DNA of 64,000 nucleotides from Anaerolineaceae bacterium (GCA_028818375.1 JAPPOB010000010.1:434001-498000); one strand, 5' to 3'; shown: positions 40,074 to 49,680, counted from the first letter of the stretch. Made by a program: numbers and translations. The notes: generated by a model not told the origin, from the sequence alone.

Positions 40074-41278
40074 CCGGCAGCCTCCCTGCCCAGAGCCCTC
40101 AACCGTCGATGCTGTCCGTCCCAGCGGATGTCAGGCAGTAGCAATTTTGCCCGCGCTTCGATTCGTTCGCGGTAGGGCGAAAGGTCTTCCAGCATCAACC
40201 TGATTTCCCGTCGGGGCGACCCAGAAGGCCGGTATCCCAGCGCCGACAATTTCTCCCGGTCCGGCTGGTACTCATGGTACGTGGATTCGAGACGGGGATT
40301 CTCAAGCGGCAGGATGTCCACTTCCATGCCCTCCCCCGCAGCGACCTGCCTCACCATTGACGCGATCTCGTTGACTGTGTAGCAGGCGTCGAACTGGTTG
40401 ATGACGCGATAGTCGCCCGCTTCCGGCGGACTGTCAATGACGAGGCTCAGACATTGCATGACGTCACGCAGCGGCAAAAAGCCTCGCTTCTGCCCGCCCT
40501 CACCGTAGGGCGTAAGGGGATGCCCAATGACCGCCTGACAACAAAAGCGGTTGACGACCGTGCCGAAACACTGGTCGAAGTCCAGCCGGGTCTTGAGCCG
40601 CGGGTCTTCCGCCTGACCGTCGATTCCCGTGCCGAAAACCACCCCTTGCATGATGTCGGTCGAGCGCAGGCCCCAGAGCCGGCAGGCGAACATGGTGTTG
40701 TTGGAATCGTGCACCTTGCTCCAGTGATAGAAACTGCCCGCCTGGCGAGGAAAGGGCAGACGATCGCGCCGCCCGCGGAACTCGGGCTCAAAGAACCCCT
40801 CAGGAATGGGCATGGCCGGCGTACCATATTCGCCCATCGTGCCCAGCTTGACCAGATGCGCTTCCGGACAGACTTCATGCATGGCCCAGAGCAAGTTCAG
40901 CGTGCCGATGACGTTGTTGTGCTGTGTGAAACTGCTGTGCGCCTGATCGATCATGGACCAGGCAGCGGACGGTATTTCCGCCAGATGCACGACGGTGTCC
41001 GGCTGGAACTCTTCCAGAAAGGCGCGCAGGGTAGCGAAGTCCAGCATGTTTCCGGTTCGCAAGTCCGTTGCCTGGTGAAAGTGTTCGCCCAGCGCCGCCA
41101 TTCGCTCCTGCGGCGAGGCAATCGGGATGGCGCTGCAGGCTCCAAGTTCTGCAACCTGATCGCGGCGCAGCATGGCATCCAGACCGGCAACGACGTGGCC
41201 GCATTGAAGCAAGTGTTGTGTGAGCGGCCAACCAAGATAGCCATCAAAGCCGGCGATGAAAATACTGCGCTCAGGCAT
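40070..41278 (-). CDS. sqdB: UDP-sulfoquinovose synthase
   Basis: 402 aa extended SDR. Close motif match to SQD1/SqdB: GFDGYLGWPLT (NAD loop), the SMIDQAHSSFTQHNNVIGTL segment, VKLGTMGEYGTP (Thr147, Met148), and FYHWSKVHDSNN (Tyr184, Lys188), then YGEGGQKRGFLPLRD and RVINQF. The enzyme makes UDP-sulfoquinovose from UDP-glucose and sulfite, the head-group donor of sulfolipid. No sulfolipid glycosyltransferase (SqdX/SqdD type) lies next to it. ATG 41278 is chosen; it overlaps asd by 8 nt. Confidence 0.9.
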   Translation of the reverse strand: MPERSIFIAGFDGYLGWPLTQHLLQCGHVVAGLDAMLRRDQVAELGACSAIPIASPQERMAALGEHFHQATDLRTGNMLDFATLRAFLEEFQPDTVVHLAEIPSAAWSMIDQAHSSFTQHNNVIGTLNLLWAMHEVCPEAHLVKLGTMGEYGTPAMPIPEGFFEPEFRGRRDRLPFPRQAGSFYHWSKVHDSNNTMFACRLWGLRSTDIMQGVVFGTGIDGQAEDPRLKTRLDFDQCFGTVVNRFCCQAVIGHPLTPYGEGGQKRGFLPLRDVMQCLSLVIDSPPEAGDYRVINQFDACYTVNEIASMVRQVAAGEGMEVDILPLENPRLESTYHEYQPDREKLSALGYRPSGSPRREIRLMLEDLSPYRERIEARAKLLLPDIRWDGQHRRLRALGREAAG

Positions 41279-42350
41279 GTACCATGGCAGGTTCTGGCCG
41301 GAAGCTGCCCAGGTAACCCTGCACAGCCAGCAATTCGGCATTGAGGATGCTGCAACCGGCAGCGCCACGAATCGTATTGTGGGTCAGGGCCGCGAATCGG
41401 TAGCCAAGAACGGGGCATTCGCGCAATCGGCCCACCGAGGTGGACATACCCTTACCGGCCATGCGGTCCAGGCGAATTTGCGGGCGATCGACCTCGGTGA
41501 AGACCTGCAGCGGCCTTTCCGGCGCGGAAGGCAGACAGGGCACTGGCTGCGGTCCGCGAAAGTTTCGCCAGGCCGCATGGATGTCATCCAGTGCGGGCGC
41601 CTCGGCCAGTTCCAGCGACAGGTTAACCAGATGCCCGTCGATCACCGGCACGCGGGTGCAGGTGGCGGCAGCTATGGCCGGCAGCCATTCCACATCGCCG
41701 TCGCTGAGTTCGCCCAGCATCTTGAGCGGCTCACTTTCCATTTTGCCCTCGTCACCGCTGACCCAGGGGATGACGTTGTCAATGATGTCCATGGAAGCCA
41801 CGCCCGGGTATCCTGCGCCGCTGATGGCCTGTTCACTGACCATGTGGACCCTGCGGATGCCGAAGCGACGCAGTGGCGCGAGAGACATCACCACCGGCAT
41901 GCTGGTGCAATTGGAATTGGCGATGATCGCACCGCCGCGAAAGCCGCGCCTTTCCCGCTGCACGTCGACGAGGCGAATGTGGTCTGCGTTGGCTTCCGGC
42001 AGCAGCAGGGGGACGTCGACCTTCATGCGGTTGGCCGATGCATTCGTGCAGACGACATGACCGGCCGCCGCCAGATCGAATTCGAGTTCCCGGGCGGCCG
42101 CCGAGGGAAGTGCAGAAAAGACCAGCGCTGACTGCAAGGACGAGTCACTGGATTTCACATGCAGGTCGGAGACTGATTTGGGTGGTCTGCCTGCCAGATG
42201 CCAGCGCACGACGTCGCCATACAGATGGCCGGCACTGGTAGAGCCGGTCAACTCGGCAACCTCAAACCAGGGATGGTTTTCGAGCAGCTGCACGAAACGT
42301 TGCCCGACCGCGCCCGTGGCGCCGAGAATGGCGACAGGAAGTTTCTCCAT
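41271..42350 (-). CDS. asd: Aspartate-semialdehyde dehydrogenase (archaeal/fungal-like branch)
   Basis: 359 aa. NADP loop AILGATGAVGQRFVQLL, catalytic Cys148 in ANSNCTSMPV, and active-site region EQAISGAGYPGVAS, DEGKME, and HNTIRGAAG near the C-terminus. The spacing and the SNCTS motif fit the archaeal/fungal ASADH type rather than the E. coli type. It reduces aspartyl phosphate for lysine, threonine and methionine. Starts 10 nt after pheA. Confidence 0.93.
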   Translation of the reverse strand: MEKLPVAILGATGAVGQRFVQLLENHPWFEVAELTGSTSAGHLYGDVVRWHLAGRPPKSVSDLHVKSSDSSLQSALVFSALPSAAARELEFDLAAAGHVVCTNASANRMKVDVPLLLPEANADHIRLVDVQRERRGFRGGAIIANSNCTSMPVVMSLAPLRRFGIRRVHMVSEQAISGAGYPGVASMDIIDNVIPWVSGDEGKMESEPLKMLGELSDGDVEWLPAIAAATCTRVPVIDGHLVNLSLELAEAPALDDIHAAWRNFRGPQPVPCLPSAPERPLQVFTEVDRPQIRLDRMAGKGMSTSVGRLRECPVLGYRFAALTHNTIRGAAGCSILNAELLAVQGYLGSFRPEPAMVHA

Positions 42351-42360
42351 GCCAGTGTCC

Positions 42361-43206
42361 TTAAATGCCGACCAGTTGCATGCCGGTACGAACCGCCGGA
42401 TAGGAACCCAGTGACTTCACAAAGGAGGCCCGTTGCAGGAGACCCGCCATCATCTCCTGCACGTGGGGTTCCTGCCAATGGCCCTCGAAATCCAGGTAAA
42501 AGACCGGTTCCCAGGGTCGATTCGGGCGCGGGCGCGATTCGATTTTCGTCAGATTGATGTCGCGCCTGGCAAATTCTCCAAGACAGTCGTAAAGCGCGGC
42601 GGGCCGCTGCCTCGTTGCAAAGACGATCGACGTCTTGTTGTACTCCGCCATGGGGGGATCATCGTGGCCCAACAGGAAAAAACGGGTGTAATTGAATTCA
42701 ATATCCTCAATATTGCTTTCCAGCACTTCCAGGCCATAAAGCTCACCGGCCAGCCCGGAAGCAATTGCCGCAGTGCCCTTTTCCGGCTCTTCGGCCAGGT
42801 CCTTCGCCGAACCTGCGGTGTCATACCAGGGGACAGGGACCAGACTGTTACGCCGCAAAAAACGATCGCACTGGGCCAGGGCGTGCGGGTGCGAGCGCAC
42901 GCGCTTCAGATCAGCCACCTTGCTGCCGGGCGCCGCCAACAAGGCGTGACGCACATGCAACACAACGTCCGCCTGAATGCGGAAATCGGAGTCCATCAGC
43001 AATTCGTAGGCCTGGGTTACGGCGCCAGCCTGTACGTTTTCGACCGGCAGCAGGCCATAAACCACGTCGTGATTGCGACGAATGGCGGAAAACACGTCCT
43101 CCAGATTGCGGCAAGGGAAAACTTCAACCTTGTCGCCGAAATGCTGGCGGATGGCCAGGTCCGAATTGGCACCCTCAATGCCCTGAAACGCAACAACTGT
43201 CTTCAT
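42361..43206 (-). CDS. pheA: Prephenate dehydratase with ACT domain
   Basis: 281 aa monofunctional dehydratase. VAFQGIEGANSDLAI at the start, YGLLPVENVQAGAV, SHPHALAQCDRFL, and the catalytic TRF motif at 174-176, followed by an ACT domain (about 192-275) with TKIESRPRPNRPWEPVFYLD, which binds phenylalanine for feedback control. It converts prephenate to phenylpyruvate. First gene of a five-gene reverse operon; no chorismate mutase domain is fused. Confidence 0.94.
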   Translation of the reverse strand: MKTVVAFQGIEGANSDLAIRQHFGDKVEVFPCRNLEDVFSAIRRNHDVVYGLLPVENVQAGAVTQAYELLMDSDFRIQADVVLHVRHALLAAPGSKVADLKRVRSHPHALAQCDRFLRRNSLVPVPWYDTAGSAKDLAEEPEKGTAAIASGLAGELYGLEVLESNIEDIEFNYTRFFLLGHDDPPMAEYNKTSIVFATRQRPAALYDCLGEFARRDINLTKIESRPRPNRPWEPVFYLDFEGHWQEPHVQEMMAGLLQRASFVKSLGSYPAVRTGMQLVGI

Positions 43207-43232
43207 CGTTCATTTGCCCCTGACGGCGCGAC

Positions 43233-43261
43233 ATCCTAGCATAGCCTTGCCTGACGGTCAA
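43233..43261 (-). promoter_or_regulatory. Sigma70-type promoter for the pheA operon
   Basis: Minus-strand TTGACC (43261-43256), 17-nt spacer, TAGGAT (43238-43233), 27 nt before the pheA ATG. The same TAGGAT -10 is seen at fni. Confidence 0.6.
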
Positions 43262-43295
43262 CCTGGGCCGGCCCGCTGGATGAATCGCGCTAGGC

Positions 43296-43301
43296 TATAC
43301 T
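43296..43301 (+). promoter_or_regulatory. Putative -10 element for the SDR at 43335
   Basis: TATACT, 33 nt before the ATG. No good -35 hexamer is present at 16-18 nt spacing. Confidence 0.35.
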
Positions 43302-43334
43302 GTGCAGATCGTGTTTCACTTGAAGGGGTAGCTC

Positions 43335-44141
43335 ATGAGCGACACGGTCCTTTCGGCCGCGCCGATTCTGGATCGCTTTCGCCTGGAGGGCCGCGTGGCG
43401 CTGGTTACGGGCGCAGGTCAGGGAATCGGACGGGGTTATGCCCACGCCCTGGGGGAAGCCGGCGCCGCCGTCGCCGTCGTTGATCTGGACGGGGAACTGG
43501 CCTCGCAGGTCGTTGACGAACTGGCAGACAAAAACATTGACGCCCTGGCCATCAGCGCCGACGTCACTGTCGAAGAGGACATTCAGCGAATGGTCGACTC
43601 GGTCCTTGGGCGTTGGGGCCGACTCACGATAGCCGTCAACAATGCGGGCATGGCGGACTGGACCGCCGCCGAGGACGTGAGCGAGGAAAACTGGGACAAG
43701 ATCAACGACCTGAACCTCAAGGGGGTCTTTCGTTGCGCCCAGGCCGAGGCCCGCATCATGTTGAAGGCCGGCTATGGCAAGATCATCAACACGGCCTCAA
43801 TGTCCGCCAGCGTCGTCAACACGCCGCAGAAGCAGGCAGTCTACAACACCACCAAGGCCGGCGTGTTGCACCTGACCCGCTCTCTGGCTGCCGAATGGGC
43901 GCCTCGCGGCATTCGCGTCAACAGCATAAGCCCGGGCTACACACACACAAAACTGGTCGAAGACCTGCTCTACACGCCTCTCGGGCAGGAGTATGCACCC
44001 ACGTGGATGGCGTTGACCCCGATGGGCCGCATGTGTGAAGTACCGGACCTGCAGGGCGCAGTCGTCTATCTTGCTGCGCCTGCCTCAGACTTCATGACCG
44101 GCCATGATATGGTCGTCGACGGCGGCTATTGTTGCTGGTAA
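43335..44141 (+). CDS. SDR family oxidoreductase (polyol/sugar dehydrogenase-like)
   Basis: 268 aa classical SDR. NAD(P) loop [21 protein letters not shown], and catalytic Ser-Tyr-Lys in [20 protein letters not shown] followed by TTKAGVLHL, then [10 protein letters not shown] and a C-terminal [13 protein letters not shown]. Resembles NADP-dependent mannitol/sorbitol or gluconate dehydrogenases. Acidic residue at the end of strand 2 (VVDLDG) favours NAD. GGGG precedes the ATG. Followed 21 nt later by a 2-hydroxyacid dehydrogenase, forming a small catabolic operon. Confidence 0.88.
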   Translation: MSDTVLSAAPILDRFRLEGRVALVTGAGQGIGRGYAHALGEAGAAVAVVDLDGELASQVVDELADKNIDALAISADVTVEEDIQRMVDSVLGRWGRLTIAVNNAGMADWTAAEDVSEENWDKINDLNLKGVFRCAQAEARIMLKAGYGKIINTASMSASVVNTPQKQAVYNTTKAGVLHLTRSLAAEWAPRGIRVNSISPGYTHTKLVEDLLYTPLGQEYAPTWMALTPMGRMCEVPDLQGAVVYLAAPASDFMTGHDMVVDGGYCCW

Positions 44142-44162
44142 GCGTTTGCGAAAGGAACAGCG

Positions 44163-45122
44163 ATGGGTCTGCCTCTTGTACTGAGCACCAATCTGGTCCC
44201 GGAAGACGTCATTAAACCTGTCCAGGGCCTGGCTAACGTCCTGCAGGGTCCGGGTGGCGGCCTGACGATGCCACGCGCGGAAGTCCTGGAACTGGCCCCG
44301 CAACTGAGCGCCATTGTCAACCAGGGCGAGCTGCTGATTGATGATGAATTGCTCGACGCCGGCCCTGGAATCCGGGTCATCGCCAACGTCGCCGCCGGTT
44401 ACAACAACATGGACCCGGACCATTTGAGTGAACGCGGCGTATGGGGCTGCAACACGCCCGACGCCTTTTACGAATCGACCGCGGATTTCACGCTGGCGAT
44501 GATCCTCGCCGCCCTTCGCATGCTGGCCCTGGGCGATCGCTATGTCCGTGCCGGCCAGTGGAAACGCTTTGAGCCGGGAGTCTGGGACGGACTCCTGCTG
44601 CGCGACAGGGTCCTTGGCATCGTCGGCTACGGACGCACCGGAGTGGCGGTCGCAGAGCGCGCGCGGGCCTTTGGCATGCGCATCCTGTATACGCGCCGCA
44701 GCGTTTGCAACGACGCCGAATCCCGCAGCCTTGAAGACCTGTTGGGCGAAGCGGACATCGTCTCGCTGCACACGCCACTAACAGGGGAAACGCAACACTT
44801 GCTGAATGCGGAACGCCTGCGCTCCATGAAACGCGGCGCCTGGCTGATCAACATGGCGCGCGGCCCGGTCGTGGACGAAGGGGCGCTGGTCCAGGCGTTG
44901 CAGTCCGGTCACCTGGCGGGCGCGGCGCTGGATGTCTTCGAGCGGGAGCCGCTCGTTCACCCCGCCCTGCTCTCGATGGACAACGTCGTGCTGGCACCCC
45001 ACGTCGGGGGCGGCACGCAGGAGGCCCGCTATCTCTCGCGCCGCCAAAGCTTTGAAAACGTCGCGCAGGTGCTGCGGGGTGAGCGGCCGATCACGCCAAT
45101 AAACGAAGTTCCGCTATCTTGA
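44163..45122 (+). CDS. D-2-hydroxyacid dehydrogenase (glyoxylate/hydroxypyruvate reductase-like)
   Basis: 319 aa. NAD loop GIVGYGRTGVAVAERA (G155-x-G157-x-x-G160), then TPLTGETQHLLN, the Arg in LINMARGPVVDEGAL, Glu in LDVFEREPLVHP and the catalytic His in LAPHVGGGTQEAR. It reduces or oxidises small 2-keto/2-hydroxy acids. Its coupling to a sugar SDR suggests hydroxypyruvate or glyoxylate as substrate. Converges with the sulfatase gene (9-nt overlap). Confidence 0.9.
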   Translation: MGLPLVLSTNLVPEDVIKPVQGLANVLQGPGGGLTMPRAEVLELAPQLSAIVNQGELLIDDELLDAGPGIRVIANVAAGYNNMDPDHLSERGVWGCNTPDAFYESTADFTLAMILAALRMLALGDRYVRAGQWKRFEPGVWDGLLLRDRVLGIVGYGRTGVAVAERARAFGMRILYTRRSVCNDAESRSLEDLLGEADIVSLHTPLTGETQHLLNAERLRSMKRGAWLINMARGPVVDEGALVQALQSGHLAGAALDVFEREPLVHPALLSMDNVVLAPHVGGGTQEARYLSRRQSFENVAQVLRGERPITPINEVPLS

Positions 45123-46571
45123 ATCGTAACGCCTGAATCCCGGTTCCTCACCGGGGACCGGCGAATTGGCGAAGGTTCCGCGGGCGCGCACGGTGGCTTC
45201 GCCACCGAAGGCTTCCACCCTGGCGCGCTGGTCCGCCCGCGCCTGGGCATCGACCGCCTCGGGATCCAGCATGGACCTCAGGCGCGATTCACGTTTCTCG
45301 AGCACCGGGCCGAACTCTGGCAGGCCCGCCAGATCCCTGACTTCCCGGGGGTCGTCGATCAGATCGAAGAGTTGCGGCGGCCCATTGACATAGTGCACGT
45401 ACTTGTAGCGCAGGTCGCGAAGCATGAAGTAACCATGCCGCGTGCCGACCGTATGGTACTCGGAAAGTACGCTGCGGTCCTGGTCAGGTTCCTGCATCAA
45501 CGACCACAGGGACTGTCCGGGCAACTGCTCCGACCAGTCGTCAGGTCTGGCATCGACGGCTTCCAGAATCGTAGGCGCCATATCGAGCAGCGAGACCGGC
45601 GTTTGCACGATATTTCCCGCAGGCACGTCCGACCCGGCCATGATGAGCGGGACTGCGGCGGCCTCTTCATACATGGTGAACTTGCCGAAAAGGCCGCGCG
45701 CACCCAGGCTTTCGCCGTGGTCCGTGCTGTAAACGACGCGGGTGCATTCGTTCAAACCAAACTCATCCAGGGCAGCGATCACCGCACCGACGTTGGCGTC
45801 CACGTACTCGCAAACGGCGTAATACGTCGCCAGCAACTTCCGCAGCGTCTCCTCGTCGAAGGCAGGTTCAAGATTGAAGAAGCGTCGCATGTTGTCCAGT
45901 ACCGGATGCCGCGGCCAGTCAGCCTCTTGCCACTGTGGCGGCATGGGCAGCGACCGAGGGTCCTGCCTGGCGTAGAAATCCGGCGGCGCGATAAAGGGCG
46001 GATGGGGGCACACCAGGGACAGAAAAAGCACCCAGGGCTTGTCATCACTGGCGTGTTGCTTCAGCCAGTGCAGCGCGTGAGCGGTGTTGCTCGCGTCGTA
46101 CTGCAGATAGGTCGAGTCGCCGGGGCCGGCTTCGCTAATGCAACTGCGACTGTCCCGCCTGGGCGGGTCGTCGCGGATGCAGGAAAGCAGGTCGCCCTGC
46201 CCCTCCACGATGTGGAGGGGGTCAATTTCCTCGGTAAAGCCGTTGTCGTCATCGGCGCTGCGGAAATGCAGCTTGCCAATCGACGTGACGTTGTATCCCT
46301 GCTCCCGCAACCGGTGTCCCCATCCCCGGGGCGTCCCGTTCCAGGGAAAGGCGTTGTCCCAGTGGCGAATCCTGTGCACATACTGCCCTGTCGCCAGGGA
46401 GGCGCGCGCCGGCACGCATATCGGGCAATTGGTGTAGGCGTTGGCAAAGCGCGTCCCGCGGGCCGCCAATCCGTCCAGGTTGGGCGTGCGCGCTGCGCTG
46501 TTGCCGCTACTGCCAAGTACGTTGACGTTGTGCTGGTCCGAAAGGATGAAGAGCAGGTTTGCGGGCTTCAC
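45114..46571 (-). CDS. Type I sulfatase (formylglycine-dependent)
   Basis: 485 aa alkaline-phosphatase-superfamily sulfatase. Metal site NLLFILSDQHNVNVLG at the N-terminus; the maturation motif CVPARASLATG (Cys52, CxPxR) is oxidised to formylglycine; VYSTDHGESLGARGLFGK carries further metal ligands. No signal peptide, so it is probably cytosolic and acts on a small imported sulfate ester rather than a polymer. Resembles choline-sulfatase-like enzymes in overall plan. Downstream of a 2-hydroxyacid dehydrogenase, with ATGA overlap. A formylglycine-generating enzyme is not in the window. Confidence 0.9.
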   Translation of the reverse strand: MKPANLLFILSDQHNVNVLGSSGNSAARTPNLDGLAARGTRFANAYTNCPICVPARASLATGQYVHRIRHWDNAFPWNGTPRGWGHRLREQGYNVTSIGKLHFRSADDDNGFTEEIDPLHIVEGQGDLLSCIRDDPPRRDSRSCISEAGPGDSTYLQYDASNTAHALHWLKQHASDDKPWVLFLSLVCPHPPFIAPPDFYARQDPRSLPMPPQWQEADWPRHPVLDNMRRFFNLEPAFDEETLRKLLATYYAVCEYVDANVGAVIAALDEFGLNECTRVVYSTDHGESLGARGLFGKFTMYEEAAAVPLIMAGSDVPAGNIVQTPVSLLDMAPTILEAVDARPDDWSEQLPGQSLWSLMQEPDQDRSVLSEYHTVGTRHGYFMLRDLRYKYVHYVNGPPQLFDLIDDPREVRDLAGLPEFGPVLEKRESRLRSMLDPEAVDAQARADQRARVEAFGGEATVRARGTFANSPVPGEEPGFRRYDSR

Positions 46572-47560
46572 GGCTGGCTTGCCTCCAGGCGCTTTGCGAC
46601 TTTCGGCCAGACATCCGGGTTCAACAGAAACGGCGGCCGTTCGCCCGCAAATACCTGTCTCACCTGCGCCATCGCCATGTCCAGCATCTTGTAATTGGCG
46701 CGCGGCGTGGAGCCCGCAATGTGGGGCGTCAAAATGACGCGTTCATGGGTAAGAAGCGGGTTGTCCGGCATGGGAGGCTCCGGATCGCAGACGTCGAGGC
46801 CGACGCCAAACAGTCTGCCACTGTCCAGGGCAACCATCAGGGCCGGTTCATCGACGTGACCGCCGCGGGAGACGTTGATGAAAATGGCATCATCTTTCAT
46901 CTGCGAAAAGCGCTCCGCATTCATGACGTGACGCGTGTCTTCGTTGAGCGGCAAATGCAGCGAAACGACGTCAGAAGTGGCCAGCAAGGTTTCCAGGGAA
47001 TCGACCGGAGTTACGCCCAGCCCCTGCATGTGTTCGGACGAAAGAAAGGGGTCATGGGCCTGCACCTCCATGCCCATGGCCAGCGCGACTCTGGCGACGT
47101 GGCTGCCGATGCGCCCCAACCCGACCAGGCCCAGCTGCCTGCCTGCCAGTTCGATGGCGCGGTAGGTTGGCCGCGGTACCTCGTCGATCAGATTCCTGCG
47201 CATGTCCTCCCGAATGGTCGGCAAATTTTTGGCCACGCCCATGAGCAGGCTGAGGGCCAGTTCCGCCGTTGACATGGTGGGTCCGTCCGGCGTGTTGACT
47301 ACGGCGATGCCGTGACGGGTCGCCTGTTCCAGGTCTACCTTGTCAAAGCCGATGCCCGTGCGCGCGATGACCAGCAACTCCGGCGCGCGCCGCATCATCA
47401 CCTCGTCATAAGGCAACCCCCCGGCGATGACCGCTTGTGCACTTTCAATGTTCTGAAAGCCGTCGGCACTTCCCTGGTCAGCTGCCAGTCGCTCCACGTC
47501 CTCGCCGATCAGGCCATCGTATTCCGGCCCGTACGCCCACTCAAACCAGATTCTGTGCAT
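46568..47560 (-). CDS. D-2-hydroxyacid dehydrogenase
   Basis: 330 aa. NAD loop LGLVGLGRIGSHVARVA (G147-x-G149-x-x-G152), FINVSRGGHVDEPAL (Arg), LDVCDPEPPMPDNP (Glu), and LTPHIAGSTPRANY (His). Unlike the copy at 44163 it has the usual phosphoglycerate-dehydrogenase-like ARTGIGFDKVD segment upstream of the NAD domain. Coupled by ATGA to the sulfatase, and divergent from the enolase-superfamily dehydratase, with 87 nt between. Confidence 0.9.
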   Translation of the reverse strand: MHRIWFEWAYGPEYDGLIGEDVERLAADQGSADGFQNIESAQAVIAGGLPYDEVMMRRAPELLVIARTGIGFDKVDLEQATRHGIAVVNTPDGPTMSTAELALSLLMGVAKNLPTIREDMRRNLIDEVPRPTYRAIELAGRQLGLVGLGRIGSHVARVALAMGMEVQAHDPFLSSEHMQGLGVTPVDSLETLLATSDVVSLHLPLNEDTRHVMNAERFSQMKDDAIFINVSRGGHVDEPALMVALDSGRLFGVGLDVCDPEPPMPDNPLLTHERVILTPHIAGSTPRANYKMLDMAMAQVRQVFAGERPPFLLNPDVWPKVAKRLEASQP

Positions 47561-47647
47561 TCCCGGACCCTGTATCGTGAATATGCGCGTGCCAGGCGAG
47601 TGTAGTACATTCGGCGCTTGTGCGCATCAACATGACAGGGTGACACC

Positions 47648-48817
47648 GTGAAGATTATCGACGTGCAGGCTTGTGTGATTGGTCGTCGGGAACCGCACAG
47701 CGGCGGCAGCGTGTGGACTTTCGTGCGCATCTACACGGACGAAGGCATCTACGGCACCGGTGAATGCAATTCAGCTGCCGCCATGGCCTCCGGCTTCGCG
47801 GTCAAGGAAGCGATTTTGCACCTTAAACCCCGCCTGCTGGGCAAGGACCCGCTCAATATCGCCCCGATCTACGAAGGCCTGCGGCGCAGCGGACGCTACG
47901 GCGGTACGTCGGCACCGCCCATCATCTTCGCCATAACGGGCATCGAAAACGCGCTCTTCGATCTCGCCGGCAAGGCGCTGGGGCTTCCGGTTTGGCAACT
48001 GCTGGGCGGCCGCTTCAGGGACAGCATTTGTCTTTATGCGGATTGCCATTTCGGTGAAAGCAACGACCCCCGAACCTGGGCCGACAAGGCCCTGGAAGTC
48101 CTCGACGAGGGCTACAACGCCATCAAGTTCGACGTTGACGGCACCGGCGTTGGCCGTCGCGACTCGTGGAACTGGAGCGTCAGTGCGCAGGAGATGTCAC
48201 ATATCGTCGGCCTGGTGGAGGGCGTGCGCGGGGCCATCGGGCCAGAAATCGACCTGGCGATCGATTGCCATGGTCAATTCGATCTGCCTTCGGCCATCAT
48301 CCTTGCCCACGCGCTTGAGGACCTGCGCCTGCTCTGGCTGGAGGAGCCCGTTCCGGCCGAAAACGTCGCCGCGATGGCGCAGGTGCGCGCCAGCAGCAGC
48401 ACGGCCATCTGCACCGGCGAAAACCAGTACACACGTTACGATTTCCTCGACCTGCTGCAGCAGGAGGCGACCGACATCATCATGCCGGACCTTGCCAAGG
48501 CCGGCGGCCTGCTGGAAGGCAAACGCATCGGCGAACTGGCCGAGACCTTTTTCGTCCCGGTGGCGCCGCACAATGTCTCTTCCCCGCTGGGGATGATGTC
48601 CGCCTGCCACTGCATGGCGGCCATCCCCAATTTCCTGCTACTGGAGTTTCATGGACGGGAAATCTCCTGGTGGGAAGAGCTGTGCGATGGTGAAAAGCCC
48701 TTCGTCCAGAATGGCAGCATGCAGGTATCGGACAAACCCGGCAACGGCGTCGAACTGAACGACGACGCGGCGCGCAAACTGATGTGGCGAGACGATCGTT
48801 ACTTCGAGACGCCCTGA
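47648..48817 (+). CDS. Mandelate racemase/enolase-superfamily acid-sugar dehydratase
   Basis: 389 aa. Capping domain followed by a TIM barrel: YGGTSAPPIIFAITGIENAL, AIKFDVDG (second strand), metal ligands Asp in LAIDCHGQF, Glu in LLWLEEPVPAEN, Glu in CTGENQ, and the His of FVPVAPHNVSSPLG, then LEFHGREISWWEEL. This set fits D-galactonate/gluconate/mannonate dehydratase-like members. It would dehydrate a sugar acid to a 2-keto-3-deoxy acid, which the HpaI- or DapA-like enzymes nearby could cleave. Specificity is uncertain. Confidence 0.87.
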   Translation: MKIIDVQACVIGRREPHSGGSVWTFVRIYTDEGIYGTGECNSAAAMASGFAVKEAILHLKPRLLGKDPLNIAPIYEGLRRSGRYGGTSAPPIIFAITGIENALFDLAGKALGLPVWQLLGGRFRDSICLYADCHFGESNDPRTWADKALEVLDEGYNAIKFDVDGTGVGRRDSWNWSVSAQEMSHIVGLVEGVRGAIGPEIDLAIDCHGQFDLPSAIILAHALEDLRLLWLEEPVPAENVAAMAQVRASSSTAICTGENQYTRYDFLDLLQQEATDIIMPDLAKAGGLLEGKRIGELAETFFVPVAPHNVSSPLGMMSACHCMAAIPNFLLLEFHGREISWWEELCDGEKPFVQNGSMQVSDKPGNGVELNDDAARKLMWRDDRYFETP

Positions 48818-48819
48818 CT

Positions 48820-49680
48820 TCAACCCATGGCGAAGCTGGAACGCTCCAGCACCGTCTGGTTTTCATAGATTGAGCCCGGTCGTTCGGCCGGCGGCAGGGG
48901 CATCCTGACCGGCACGTCCGCCAGGCGCGGCACTATGGATGAGTCGCCAGCCACCATATTGGAATCGAAGGTCGCCAGGTCTCCCGGACCCAGCAGGGGC
49001 CAGGCATCCGCCGCGCAATACTGGAAAAGCAGGAAACGACGCGGCTGGGTCGAGGTGTTGGGCGCCGAGGCGTGCAGGGCGCGCGCATGATGGATGGAGA
49101 TACCTCCTGCCCGCACCTCAATGGAGTCAGTCTCGCCCGGCTCGAAGTTCGGGTCAGTCACAGCGCCGGCGAATGCGCCCTGATGGTGGTGGTCATAAAT
49201 CGGTCCCTTTTGCGAACCCGGGACCATGAGCAGACAGCCGTTGGCGAGGGTCATGTCATCGATGCAGACGCCCACCGCCAGCAAGTCGTCATTGGTGTGC
49301 GGGTAGAAGGCCCAGTCCTGATGCCACTCGACCGGGCTGCCAAACGCCGGCGACTTCATGTTCAGTTTCGTGCCGTTCTGGCGGATGTTGGGCCCGATCA
49401 GCTGCGACACGATGGCGACAATGTTTTTGTGACGCATGATGCGATCATAAACGGGATGGTGGGCGATGGGGTCCTTAAGGCGTCGCAGACGAGGTTCCTC
49501 GAAGCTGTGGCCTGGCTCCAGGTCAAAGACGGCATCATTCGCGCTGACGTGACGGGACTTGTCGACGAATTCTTCGGTGACACGTCGCAAGTCCTCTACG
49601 TCCTGCGGCGAAAGGACGTCTTCCACGCCCAGCCAGCCACGCTCATGGTAAAAGTCGATCTGCTCCCGTCCCAACATCAT
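48820..49680 (-). CDS. Phytanoyl-CoA dioxygenase (PhyH) family protein
   Basis: 286 aa Fe(II)/2-oxoglutarate oxygenase. The metal triad is His120 and Asp122 in VEWHQDWAF and His203 in ALHASAPNTS, with the 2-oxoglutarate Arg likely in TQPRRFLLF. Such enzymes hydroxylate diverse small molecules, including sulfur or phosphorus compounds. The open frame reaches 50025, but GAGGAG precedes the ATG at 49680 and upstream residues have no family match. It ends 2 nt from the dehydratase (tail to tail). Confidence 0.88.
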   Translation of the reverse strand: MMLGREQIDFYHERGWLGVEDVLSPQDVEDLRRVTEEFVDKSRHVSANDAVFDLEPGHSFEEPRLRRLKDPIAHHPVYDRIMRHKNIVAIVSQLIGPNIRQNGTKLNMKSPAFGSPVEWHQDWAFYPHTNDDLLAVGVCIDDMTLANGCLLMVPGSQKGPIYDHHHQGAFAGAVTDPNFEPGETDSIEVRAGGISIHHARALHASAPNTSTQPRRFLLFQYCAADAWPLLGPGDLATFDSNMVAGDSSIVPRLADVPVRMPLPPAERPGSIYENQTVLERSSFAMG

